A stretch of 9,748 bases of DNA, taken from an uncultured Ruminococcus sp. (GTDB lineage Bacteria > Bacillota > Clostridia > Oscillospirales > CAG-382). The stretch covers positions 1 to 9,748 of the forward strand of contig CACZRJ010000146.1 of NCBI GenBank assembly GCA_902783535.1, written 5' to 3'. Each line of letters starts with the position of its first letter. Positions within the stretch are counted from its first letter, which is position 1. Position numbers and translations under genes: made by a program. Positions 1 to 6,900 of the stretch are shown piece by piece. A model generated the notes under the pieces. The model had not been told where the DNA came from. It did not search any database and saw only the letters and a program-made list of their open reading frames with translations.

Positions 1-139
1 ATTAGGACGACGTCCGCAGGTGTGATGACTATGATAACGTAGCCTGATGATCAGGCTGAGGGTAGTCAATCCCGGCTTACAGTTCTACTGCAAGCCCCCG
101 CTTCAAAACCCGTCAGGGTTTAAGCGGTGGGTGGTTGAC
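1..139 (+). mobile_element. Right end of an IS200/IS605-type (TnpB) element, partial
   Basis: All six frames are closed early here, so this is non-coding. The final part is an imperfect hairpin: GCCCCCGCTT (94-103) pairs with AAGCGGTGGGT (122-132, one bulged T), with an inner AAACCC/GGGTTT stem (106-111 with 116-121) and a GTCA loop. It is followed at once by GGTTGAC (133-139). A GC-rich hairpin running into GGTTGAC or GGTTCAC is the usual right end of IS200/IS605 and IS1341-type elements, which are mobilised by the HUH transposase TnpA and carry the RNA-guided nuclease TnpB. The tnpB gene would end at or just left of position 1; TAG at 3-5, TGA at 23-25 and TAG at 40-42 are possible stops and cannot be told apart here. 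The family call rests on remembered end structure, not on a seen transposase. An unrelated structured RNA remains possible. Confidence 0.55.
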
Positions 140-155
140 GATTCATATCCTCGCA
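1..155 (+). ncRNA. Probable TnpB omega (guide) RNA, 3' scaffold plus guide
   Basis: The stretch folds as a series of hairpins: GGAC/GTCC (5-8 with 12-15), a perfect AGCCTGA/TCAGGCT stem (41-47 with 51-57) enclosed by GACTA/TAGTC (27-31 with 63-67), and the long terminal hairpin at 94-132. In TnpB systems the omega RNA overlaps the 3' end of tnpB, runs through the right-end hairpin, and uses roughly 16-20 nt of flanking host DNA as the guide. On that model the scaffold ends at 139 and the guide begins at 140 with GATTCATATCCTCGCA. The 5' boundary is outside the window or unknown. The hairpins are seen directly; the omega-RNA identity is inferred from the end structure and from the lack of any ORF. 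Confidence 0.45.
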
Positions 156-274
156 ATCCTGCACATCTTACTACTGCGGCACAGAAAAAGCAAGAACGAT
201 TGTGACGAAGAATTCCGCCGTTTTGCGTCCCGTCAAGGCGAAATCACAAAATTGCAAAAAAACGAAATTTATGC

Positions 275-303
275 TTGACAACCCCGATCCGGTTTGATAT
301 AAT
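275..303 (+). promoter_or_regulatory. Sigma-A promoter of the tRNA-Val gene
   Basis: TTGACA (275-280) and TATAAT (298-303) both match the housekeeping consensus exactly, with the optimal 17-nt spacer. Transcription should start near 310, leaving a 5' leader of only about 6 nt before the tRNA at 316. Such a strong promoter suits a stable RNA gene. The DNA upstream (140-274) is AT-rich, with an A-run at 255-262 that could act as an UP-like element. It also holds a loose inverted repeat (TTGTGA 200-205 with TCACAA 244-249) of unknown meaning, and no gene. Confidence 0.9.
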
Positions 304-315
304 AGCCGTTGTTCT

Positions 316-392
316 GTGGGCGTAGCTCAGTTGGCTAGAGCGTCGCGTTGACATCGCGAAGGTCGTTGGTTCAAGTCCATTCGTCCACACCA
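316..392 (+). tRNA. tRNA-Val (anticodon GAC), CCA encoded
   Basis: The cloverleaf reads through fully. The acceptor stem GTGGGCG (316-322) pairs with CGTCCAC (382-388), with one G-U pair. The D arm is GCTC (325-328) with GAGC (338-341). The anticodon stem is TCGCG (343-347) with CGCGA (355-359), and the loop TTGACAT places GAC at 350-352. The T loop TTCAAGT is at 370-376. The discriminator is A389, followed by encoded CCA at 390-392. Anticodon bases A35 and C36 together with A73 are the known valine identity elements, which supports the call. One flaw is visible: the T stem GTTGG (365-369) against CCATT (377-381) has a U-U mismatch at 366:380 next to a terminal G-U pair. It is a single-gene transcription unit with its own promoter and terminator, convergent with the protein-coding operon. 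Confidence 0.93.
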
Positions 393-395
393 TTG

Positions 396-425
396 ATCCG
401 GGTTGCACCCGGATTTTTCTTTTTT
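396..425 (+). terminator. Intrinsic terminator of the tRNA-Val gene
   Basis: A perfect 7-bp stem, ATCCGGG (396-402) with CCCGGAT (408-414) around a TTGCA loop, is followed by a T-rich tail (415-425, interrupted by a single C). It begins four bases after the tRNA CCA. The tail overlaps the stop codon of the convergent Nudix gene (TAA on the - strand at 426-424). Read on the - strand, the hairpin is followed by CAATGGTGTG and not by a U-run, so it should terminate only the tRNA transcript efficiently. Confidence 0.88.
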
Positions 426-912
426 AGCCGGCGGTCCTGCCTGCAGGGATCGGGCGTCCGTTCAGAAAAGCGCCGGTCAGGGTTTCTTTCTCGTAAGTCA
501 GCTTCAGCGAGAAAAACGGTTCTTCTTTTTTTCTCAGAAGATCGAGAAAGATCCTGTCGCCTTCCCAGGAAGGCAGTTCGTTCACACGGCCGACAGGGAC
601 CCATTCGAGCGTCCCCTCGTCGCATTCCCGAAGACTTCCGCTCCAGTTCGTCACGAGGAAGAGATGCATGTATTCCGTCTCGGCGAAATCGGAAACGAAC
701 GTCACGATGCCCCTGTAATCCCACTTTTCGGCGATCAGGCCGGTCTCTTCGGCGATTTCGCGCCGCATGCAGTCCTCCGGAGACTCGCCGTCTTCGAATT
801 TTCCTCCGACACCGATCCACTTGTCGTGATTGATGTCGTTCTTTTTTTTGACGCGGTGCAGCATCAGATAGCACCCGTCTTTTTCCAGGTAACAAAGCGT
901 GCTCTGTATCAT
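424..912 (-). CDS. Nudix hydrolase, MutT/MutX-like (8-oxo-dGTP diphosphatase type)
   Basis: The 162-aa protein carries a complete Nudix box at about residues 37-60: G37-x5-E43-x7-R51 E52 I-A-E55 E56-T-G58-L-I. The three glutamates of the REUxEE core are the Mg2+ ligands that activate water to cut nucleoside diphosphate-X bonds. The preceding stretch (KKKNDINHDKWIGVGGK, residues 22-38) resembles the MutX/MutT-like 8-oxo-dGTP diphosphatases of Gram-positives, so cleaning of oxidised dGTP is the likely role; other nucleotide substrates cannot be excluded. The protein is cytoplasmic, with no signal peptide or membrane segment. I chose ATG at 912 over an in-frame ATG at 933: 912 forms a 4-nt ATGA overlap with the stop of the upstream gene and has a modest AGGG just ahead, whereas the longer form has no ribosome site. 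It is the last gene of the operon, and its stop lies in the T-tract of the opposing tRNA terminator. Confidence 0.9.
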   Translation of the reverse strand: MIQSTLCYLEKDGCYLMLHRVKKKNDINHDKWIGVGGKFEDGESPEDCMRREIAEETGLIAEKWDYRGIVTFVSDFAETEYMHLFLVTNWSGSLRECDEGTLEWVPVGRVNELPSWEGDRIFLDLLRKKEEPFFSLKLTYEKETLTGAFLNGRPIPAGRTAG

Positions 913-2987
913 TTGCCCTGCGCCCTGATCCACGCGACGCTGAGCCCCGGCATCCGCAGGTGCGCCTCTCCTCTGCGGACGGTAATCGTCCCGCAGTCCG
1001 AACCTTCCGGCTGATAAAGGCCGTCCGGGAAGTCCGTCCTGATACGGACGTTCGCGTCCTGTTCCCCGGCGTTGGCCAGAATCAGGATCCTGCTTCCCGT
1101 CTCCTTTTCAAGCCACTGCGCGCCCTGGACCGCCGGATAGTCGACGGTTTTGAAGTAGGCGTGGGCGCAGGACTCGGAATGCAGACGCGGCGCGTCGTCT
1201 TCCAGAACGGGCGGACGAAGCATCCTGCCGTGCGAAAGCGCGTTGTGAAGCGCTTTCCTCGCGGAGACAGCCGTCCTGTAAAACTCCCTGTGCGGCAGTT
1301 TCTCGAAGTAATACTTGGGCGACATCCACCCCATCTGCTCGCCGTACAGCAGCGACTGCGCGATGAAGATGTCCGCGTAGGAAGGATCTCCGTAGGTGAC
1401 TCCGAACAGGTGCACCAGATCGGAATACAGAACGGGGAACGCCGGGACCTGATCGTTCTTCACCCAGAGCCAGGAGAGATATGCCTGGATGTTTTTCATG
1501 AACATTTCCGCCGTACATTCGGTCGCGAGGACTTTTCCGGGATGCCCGTCCCTGACTTTTTCCAGAAGTCTCACGTAGGAGGCGTTCCACCAGGTTCCGC
1601 CGCCGGCGGGATGGTCGTGCGACGGATCCGAACAGAGCTGCGGCTTTGCGGCAGCGATCTGATCCAGGTAGACGCCGTCGAACCCGATGCGGTCAAAAAT
1701 CTGATCCGTGATCCCTTTCACGGTGTCCTGCCAGAAGTCCGTCGAAGGACACATGACCGCCAGAACGACCGGCGAGCCGTCGGCTTCCTTAGAAGAATAG
1801 GATTCGGTGAAGACGTTTCCGTTTCTGTCTTTTGTCGCAAACGGCTTCGCTTTCTTCGAAAACTCCCAGTCTTCGGCACCGCGGTCGCGTGTGTCCCACA
1901 GGCGTCCGTTGATATACGGAATGACCCGGATGCCGGCGTCCTGCATCTTCTTAATTTCTGAACACACGTTCTCTTTCTCCGGGAAATAATGCGGATAATC
2001 GTTGTCGAACGGGATCTGATGCCAGAGATAAAGATGCACTGCCGTCCTGACACCGAGCTCCTTCGTCCCCTCGATGACGGCGTCGGCGAACTGCTCTTTA
2101 TCCGCATGAACGACCCACCACGCGTCGATCTCCTCCAGCCAGTCGCTGTCCGCGCGTCCGTACCCGTCTGTTTCCGGGATCCAGGACGCGTTGCTTCTCA
2201 TCCATTCCCGGTACAGAAGGACCGCGTCGTACCAGTCTCCGTCTCCCGATTGCCAGACGCAGACGCCGTTCAATTTCTGCCCGTTCTTCGGCCGGTCGGT
2301 GTGTTCCGCCGGAAGCGACGCCTTGATGCAGAGCGCGCTGTCCCCGACGTCCCTGATGAACGAAAACCGTTTGGAAGCCGGCGCGGGATCCTCGACGCCG
2401 TAATAGATCATCCGGCCTCTGGATTTGTCCCAGTAGGCCATGCACTGGAAAGAAACGCCGTAGGACGGGTATTCCTGCGTCGAGCCGTATCCGTGGCCGA
2501 ACCGCTCGCTGTCCGCCTTCATCGCTTCGCCGCTTCCGTAGGGCGAGAGGAATCTCGCGCTTTCCGTAACGTCGAACCAGAGCGCGGGATAGTCGCAACA
2601 GAGGACCGCGTAGTTTTCATTTTCCGACCGCACGTCCGTCTCGTATTCGATCCTGTTCCTGGCCGCGTCTGCGCGCGCGGTCACATGCACGGAAATGCCC
2701 GGAACGGGCTCCCCGCTTCTCGCTTCTATCTCCAGCCTGTCCCCGGCTTCGGTGACCGAAACGTCCGGAAAATGCATGTCCGACCTGAGCTCCGTCTCCG
2801 TTCCATCCGGCAGCCGGACCGCGGTCACGGCAAAGAACGGACGCTCGGAAGAAAGGACGCGGAAAGGAACGGAACCGTTCGTCCCGCTTCCCCGGTCTTC
2901 TATGGAGGACAGGGCGATCCCCTGCCCGCTGACCGTCCAGCGGACGGAAAGCTGTCCGGCGGAAAGTTCAAAAATCTCACGCATCAT
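909..2987 (-). CDS. Uncharacterised TIM-barrel glycosidase-like protein (DUF6259-like)
   Basis: The protein has 692 aa from the chosen start. The N-terminal third (about 1-275) is rich in beta-strand patterns, suggesting a galactose-mutarotase-like sandwich. The centre (about 285-610) looks like a (beta/alpha)8 barrel, with strands such as VRTAVHLYLW, IRVIPYINGRLWD and FDGVYLDQI. The last 80 residues look like a beta domain. D442 in GVYLDQ and E490 in VLATEC sit where barrel glycosidases of the GH36/GH101-like superfamily hold catalytic acids; this assignment is inferred. Between them lies a His/Gly/Trp-rich loop (DPSHDHPAGGGTWW). I recall this architecture from the DUF6259 group, whose substrate is not established. 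There is no signal peptide, so it should act on imported sugars or conjugates in the cytoplasm. It follows pepT by 9 nt. ATG at 2987 was preferred over TTG at 2990 because AGAGG then lies 6 nt upstream; a second ATG follows at 2984. Its stop overlaps the Nudix start (ATGA). Confidence 0.75.
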   Translation of the reverse strand: MMREIFELSAGQLSVRWTVSGQGIALSSIEDRGSGTNGSVPFRVLSSERPFFAVTAVRLPDGTETELRSDMHFPDVSVTEAGDRLEIEARSGEPVPGISVHVTARADAARNRIEYETDVRSENENYAVLCCDYPALWFDVTESARFLSPYGSGEAMKADSERFGHGYGSTQEYPSYGVSFQCMAYWDKSRGRMIYYGVEDPAPASKRFSFIRDVGDSALCIKASLPAEHTDRPKNGQKLNGVCVWQSGDGDWYDAVLLYREWMRSNASWIPETDGYGRADSDWLEEIDAWWVVHADKEQFADAVIEGTKELGVRTAVHLYLWHQIPFDNDYPHYFPEKENVCSEIKKMQDAGIRVIPYINGRLWDTRDRGAEDWEFSKKAKPFATKDRNGNVFTESYSSKEADGSPVVLAVMCPSTDFWQDTVKGITDQIFDRIGFDGVYLDQIAAAKPQLCSDPSHDHPAGGGTWWNASYVRLLEKVRDGHPGKVLATECTAEMFMKNIQAYLSWLWVKNDQVPAFPVLYSDLVHLFGVTYGDPSYADIFIAQSLLYGEQMGWMSPKYYFEKLPHREFYRTAVSARKALHNALSHGRMLRPPVLEDDAPRLHSESCAHAYFKTVDYPAVQGAQWLEKETGSRILILANAGEQDANVRIRTDFPDGLYQPEGSDCGTITVRRGEAHLRMPGLSVAWIRAQGK

Positions 2988-2996
2988 CAAACACCT

Positions 2997-4220
2997 CTAT
3001 TCTGCCGAAGCGAATTCCGAAAGAATGCCGAGCATGATCTCCACAGCCTTGTCCATGTCTTCCGCGACCGAATGCTCGTACGGTCCGTGGAAAGCGTAGG
3101 AACCAGTCCCGAGATTCGGACAGGGGAGACCGTTTGCCGTCATCGTCGCGCCGTCCGTTCCTCCGCGGATCGGATCCTGCACCGGCCGGAGACCGGCTTT
3201 TCTCGTTGCGGACAATGCTTTTTCCACAACGTCGAAGTTCTTGCGGATCGCGTCGGCCATGTTCCGGTATCCTTCGCGGATCACGACTTCAACCGTCCCT
3301 TCGCCGTACCTGCGGTTGATCTCGCCGGCGGCGGCAAGGACCTTTTCTTCCCGTTCGGAGAGTTTTCCGGCGTCATGGTCCCGAAGAATGTAGAACAGTT
3401 CTGCCTTCTCGACCGATCCGTGCATGCCGGTCAGGTGATAAAAGCCCTCGTATCCCTCCGTTTTGGAAGGGATCTCGTCTTCCGGAAGCAGGCGGTTGAA
3501 CTCCTCCGCCACGAGGCAGGCGTTCACCATGATGTTTTTGGCCGACCCGGGATGCACGTTGTTGCCTTTGATCACGATTTTCGCAGACGCGGCGTTGAAG
3601 CATTCCCAGACGACCTCTCCGACTTCGGCACCGTCCATCGTATATGCGTAGTCCGCGTCCATGCGTTCGTAATCGAATGTTTCGGTCCCCCGGCCGACTT
3701 CCTCGTCAGGCGTGAATGCGATCCTGACCGGGCCGTGCGGAATGTCCCCTTTCAGAAGCCGTTCGCACATGCAGACGATCTCTGCGATCCCTGCCTTGTC
3801 GTCGGCGCCGAGCAGTGTGTCTCCGGACGCCGTGATGATCGTCTTTCCCTTCTTTTCGGCAAGATACGGAAAGTCCTTTACGCGTATGACACGGCCGCAT
3901 TCCGGAAGATGGATGTCATTTCCGTCGTAGTTCGGCCAGACGATCGGCCGGACGTTCTCCCCGGAAAAGTCAGGCGCCGTGTCCATGTGCGCGACCCATC
4001 CGATCTTCGGACGGTCTTCCAGCCCCGCCGTAGCGGGGATCTTTCCGTAGACGTTGCAGGTTTCCGTGCGGACGACGTCGGAGACGCCGATTTCCCGGAG
4101 CGTTTCCGCAAGCAGGTCCGCAAGCGCGAACTCCCGCGAAGCGGAAGGGGAGGATTCGGAATTCTCGTCCGAAGTCGTATGGATTTCACAGTACCGGATC
4201 ATTCGTTCGTAAGGTCTCAT
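2997..4220 (-). CDS. pepT: Peptidase T (tripeptide aminopeptidase), M20 family
   Basis: This cytoplasmic di-zinc aminopeptidase removes the N-terminal residue from tripeptides in the last steps of peptide use. At 407 aa it almost equals E. coli PepT (408 aa), and the catalytic set is complete: H78 and D80 in AHMDTAPD, bridging D140 in GADDKAG, general base E173 and ligand E174 in PDEEVGRG, D196 in TMDGAE, and H378 in AFHGPYEHS. The dimerisation (lid) domain, about residues 208-320, contains NNVHPGSAKN. The start is secure: AGGAGG (4227-4232 on the + strand) lies 6 nt before the ATG, and this ATG overlaps the stop of the methyltransferase gene as ATGA, implying translational coupling. The stop is followed closely by the glycosidase-like gene. 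Co-expression with asparagine synthetase fits a general amino-acid supply role, but that link is an inference. Confidence 0.96.
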   Translation of the reverse strand: MRPYERMIRYCEIHTTSDENSESSPSASREFALADLLAETLREIGVSDVVRTETCNVYGKIPATAGLEDRPKIGWVAHMDTAPDFSGENVRPIVWPNYDGNDIHLPECGRVIRVKDFPYLAEKKGKTIITASGDTLLGADDKAGIAEIVCMCERLLKGDIPHGPVRIAFTPDEEVGRGTETFDYERMDADYAYTMDGAEVGEVVWECFNAASAKIVIKGNNVHPGSAKNIMVNACLVAEEFNRLLPEDEIPSKTEGYEGFYHLTGMHGSVEKAELFYILRDHDAGKLSEREEKVLAAAGEINRRYGEGTVEVVIREGYRNMADAIRKNFDVVEKALSATRKAGLRPVQDPIRGGTDGATMTANGLPCPNLGTGSYAFHGPYEHSVAEDMDKAVEIMLGILSEFASAE

Positions 4221-4981
4221 TCAATGCCTCCTGCCTTCGGCTTCATAAAAATGTAGTATTCTTTTTCGGACTCCCCGTTCTTGACGGTAAAGTCCATCCC
4301 GTTGTAAATGGCCTGGGGAAGGAATCCCGCTTTTTCCGCAAGCATGCGCAGTTTCTTTCTGGAATGGACATATTCCATTTGAACCTCCCGGCCGTAGCGG
4401 CAGCTCCCGTCCGGCTTCATGTCGTAGTACCGGTCGAGGATGAACCAGCAGTAGCGGTAGAAGGAGTCGACCTCGTTCCGCCAGTAAAGGATCTCGTCGT
4501 CGAACTCGTACACGAACGTGTTGTTGCCGTAGACCTCCCGCATCCGGTAAGACGTGTTCACATCGAACAGAAACAGCCCGCCCGGATCGAGATAGTTGTA
4601 AGCCAGACGGAAAATGTCGAGCAGTTCCTTGTCCTGGCGGATATAATTCAGACAGTCAAACGACGAATAGATGGTCTGAACCGTTCCGTACAGTTCGAAC
4701 GAACGCATGTCCTGCTGCAGCAGAAGCGTGTTCTTTCCTTCGTTTGCTTCTCTGGCGAGATTCAGCATGTCCGGAGAACTGTCCAGACCGATCATGCTGT
4801 ATCCCGCGTCCGCCATCATCGCGGTGATTTTTCCCGTACCGCATCCGAGGTCAAGAACATCCCTGACCTCCGTGCGGGAGTACTGACGGATCGCCTCCTG
4901 CAGAAAATCCGCGTACGGCCGGTACAGATCGCCGTTGATCCGGTCGTAGAGCGGAGCGATGACCGAATATCCGCTTTCCAT
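4217..4981 (-). CDS. Class I SAM-dependent methyltransferase, YqeM-like
   Basis: The 254-aa protein has a Rossmann-type methyltransferase core. Motif I is DVLDLGCGTGK (residues 41-51), the acidic residue that binds the SAM ribose is D67 in MIGLDSS, the next conserved Asp is D91 in QQDMRSFEL, and motif IV is SSFDCLNYI (106-114). After the core comes FLFDVNTSYRMREVYGNNTF and a long aromatic-rich segment (roughly 155-205), an arrangement shared with Bacillus YqeM-type methyltransferases. The methyl acceptor is unknown for this family and cannot be read here; a small molecule, tRNA or protein are all open. The start at 4981 is backed by AAGGAGG (4990-4996 on the + strand) 8 nt upstream. It sits 53 nt after asnB and overlaps pepT by 4 nt. 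In Bacillus, YqeM is encoded elsewhere (near rsfS and comEA), so this location is not the usual one. Confidence 0.88.
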   Translation of the reverse strand: MESGYSVIAPLYDRINGDLYRPYADFLQEAIRQYSRTEVRDVLDLGCGTGKITAMMADAGYSMIGLDSSPDMLNLAREANEGKNTLLLQQDMRSFELYGTVQTIYSSFDCLNYIRQDKELLDIFRLAYNYLDPGGLFLFDVNTSYRMREVYGNNTFVYEFDDEILYWRNEVDSFYRYCWFILDRYYDMKPDGSCRYGREVQMEYVHSRKKLRMLAEKAGFLPQAIYNGMDFTVKNGESEKEYYIFMKPKAGGIE

Positions 4982-5034
4982 GGTATCGTCCTCCTTGTCT
5001 CGTCAAAATGATCGTGATCGGCCGCCGGCCGGTT

Positions 5035-6864
5035 TCAGCGCAGAACGAAATACTCTTTGTACCAGACGAGGAACATGAAGACGCACCAGATCTGTCTCCA
5101 GTTGTCCCTGCGCCCCGAAATATGTTCGTCAAGCAGTTTCAGAAGCTCTTCTTTTTTGAAGAACCGTTCCGCATAATCGGACGCGAATGCATCCCGGACG
5201 ACGCCTGCATATTTTTCTTCCCTGAGCCACGCGCGGATCGGGACCGGGAATCCGAGTTTCTTCTTTCCGGCCACCTGCTCCGGAACGTGGGCCGCGGCGG
5301 CCTTCCGCATGGCGAGTTTCGTGCCCTCCGGCGTCGCCTTGTACTTTCCGGGAATGCGGGAAGCGACCGCGAACACCTCTCTGTCGAGGAAGGGAACGCG
5401 CAGCTCCAGACTGTGTGCCATGCTCATCTTGTCTGCCTTCAGAAGAATGTCGCCGATCAGCCATGTGTGCAGATCGATGTACTGCATCTTCGTGACAGGA
5501 TCCAGCCCTTCGAGTTTTTCTCTGAGCGGCTTTACGAGATCCGCGGGCGTCTTCTGGCCTTCGGGATAGCGCAGCAGCAGCCTTTTTTTGTAGGCTTCGC
5601 TCATCAGATTCGTATTGCCGATGTACCTCTCTTCGAGCGGCATGGAGCGTCGGATCAGGAAGTTCGCCCCTTTCACGGTCGGGTGCTTCCTCGCGAAATC
5701 TCCGAGTTTTTTCCGCAGACCGCGCGGCAGTTTATCGTACCACTGGACGGCGAACGGCTCCTGGTAGACATTGTATCCGCCGAAAAATTCGTCCGCGCCT
5801 TCGCCCGACAGGCAGACCTTCACGTATTTTGCCGCTTCCTGATTCAGGAAAAACAGCGCGGCGCCCGCCGCGTCCGCGAGCGGCTCGTCCATATGGTACT
5901 GAATGACGGGGATCGCCGCCCAGTATTCGTCCGGATTGATGTATTTCACATGCTCCTCGACGCCGAGCTGTTCCGCGAACGCCTTGGCGTATTCCGCCTC
6001 GTCGTACTGCTTGTTCTCATATCCGACGGTGAACGTCTTGTCCACGTCCGCGATGCTCGCGACGTAGCTGGAATCGACTCCGGACGACAGGAAAGACCCG
6101 ACTTCGACGTCGCTGATCTTGTGCGCCCTGACGGAGTCCGCCATGATCCGGTCGATCTCGTTCACCCACTCGTCTTCCGTTTTTTTCGCGTCGAAGCAGA
6201 ATTCCGGCTCGAAATACCGTTCCATGGTCAGATTTCCGTCCTTCCAGACGAGAAAATGGGACGGCATCAGCTTGCGCACGTTCCGGAAGAACGTTTCCTC
6301 TCCCGGAGAATACTGGCAGGAGAGATACAGCGGAAGCTGCGGCTCATTGAATGCCTTTTTGAAATCCGGATGGTGCAGAAACGCCTTGATCTCGCTGGAA
6401 AACATGAACAGTCCGCCGTCCGAATAATAGTACAGGGGCTTGATCCCGAAATAGTCCCGCGCGGCAAAGAGAGTTTTCTCATTTCTGTCCCACAGAGCGT
6501 ATGCGAACATTCCACGCAGCCTTTTGACGAATTCGCGTCCGTATTCCTCGTACCCGTGGATCAGCACTTCCCCGTCGGAATTCGTCGCGAAAACGTGTCC
6601 CCGCGACAGAAGATCCTTGCGCAGTTCTCTGTAGTTGTAGATTTCTCCGTTGAAAATCAGAACGAGGTTCCCGTCTTCGCTGTAGAGCGGCTGCGCGCCG
6701 CCCTCGAGGTCGATGATGGCCAGCCGGCGGTGTCCGAGCGCAATGTCCCCGTCGCAATAGTATCCTTCGCCGTCCGGCCCTCTGTGCCGGATGGCGTCCG
6801 CCATGTCCTTTATGACTTGTTTCTTGTCTTCACGATGTCCCGTGAATCCGACGATTCCGCACAT
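5035..6864 (-). CDS. asnB: Asparagine synthetase (glutamine-hydrolysing)
   Basis: The enzyme makes asparagine from aspartate, ATP and glutamine in the cytoplasm. The 609-aa protein has both expected domains. The N-terminal class II glutaminase domain (about 1-200) has nucleophile C2 exposed after Met removal, RHRGPDG at 27-33, the glutamine-binding FNGEIYNY at 71-78, and D97 in NSDGE. The C-terminal synthetase domain carries the ATP pyrophosphatase loop SSGVDSS (260-266) and the SGEGADEFFGGY motif (353-364), followed by the conserved LELRVPFLDR segment. The length matches Bacillus AsnB/AsnO-type enzymes. C2 fixes the start: the ATG at 6864 must be the first codon, and AAAGGA lies 9 nt upstream. 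The gene follows polA after 36 nt and precedes the methyltransferase by 53 nt, with no promoter or terminator evident in either gap. A related amidotransferase acting on another substrate is possible but less likely, since all motifs are intact and there is no biosynthetic cluster. Confidence 0.95.
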   Translation of the reverse strand: MCGIVGFTGHREDKKQVIKDMADAIRHRGPDGEGYYCDGDIALGHRRLAIIDLEGGAQPLYSEDGNLVLIFNGEIYNYRELRKDLLSRGHVFATNSDGEVLIHGYEEYGREFVKRLRGMFAYALWDRNEKTLFAARDYFGIKPLYYYSDGGLFMFSSEIKAFLHHPDFKKAFNEPQLPLYLSCQYSPGEETFFRNVRKLMPSHFLVWKDGNLTMERYFEPEFCFDAKKTEDEWVNEIDRIMADSVRAHKISDVEVGSFLSSGVDSSYVASIADVDKTFTVGYENKQYDEAEYAKAFAEQLGVEEHVKYINPDEYWAAIPVIQYHMDEPLADAAGAALFFLNQEAAKYVKVCLSGEGADEFFGGYNVYQEPFAVQWYDKLPRGLRKKLGDFARKHPTVKGANFLIRRSMPLEERYIGNTNLMSEAYKKRLLLRYPEGQKTPADLVKPLREKLEGLDPVTKMQYIDLHTWLIGDILLKADKMSMAHSLELRVPFLDREVFAVASRIPGKYKATPEGTKLAMRKAAAAHVPEQVAGKKKLGFPVPIRAWLREEKYAGVVRDAFASDYAERFFKKEELLKLLDEHISGRRDNWRQIWCVFMFLVWYKEYFVLR

Positions 6865-6900
6865 ATCTGCATGTCCTTTCTGTTACCGGATCCCTTTTGA

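Noticed and set aside
1..139. 6S RNA, RNase P RNA, tmRNA or SRP RNA as the identity of the structured region
   Set aside because: I saw none of the conserved cores of these RNAs (no tmRNA tag frame, no SRP GGAAG/AGCAGCC loop, no RNase P core). The GGTGGTTGAC end fits an IS200/IS605 right end better.
199..249. Inverted repeat TTGTGA/TCACAA in the spacer before the tRNA promoter
   Set aside because: Only 6 bp per arm and 38 nt apart; it could arise by chance, and no repeat array or operator pattern supports it.
913..933. Upstream ATG at 933 as the Nudix start
   Set aside because: No ribosome site precedes it, and it adds seven residues not expected in the family; ATG at 912 overlaps the preceding stop as ATGA.
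348..1014. Overlapping short ORFs on both strands near the tRNA and Nudix gene
   Set aside because: They start within the tRNA or its terminator or mirror the Nudix gene; only the - strand frame carrying the Nudix box is convincing.
1989..4256. Long + strand ORF (755 codons) opposite pepT and the glycosidase-like gene
   Set aside because: It crosses the boundary of two real genes, has low-complexity composition and no family resemblance.
5019..5031. Hairpin CGGCC-GCC-GGCCG in the asnB-methyltransferase gap as an attenuator
   Set aside because: The stem is only 5 bp with no U-run after it on the - strand. It may form but shows no sign of ending transcription.
5008..6900. Long + strand ORF (630 codons) opposite asnB
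   Set aside because: It is the same kind of shadow; asnB has every catalytic motif, and the opposite frame has no ribosome site or domain signal.
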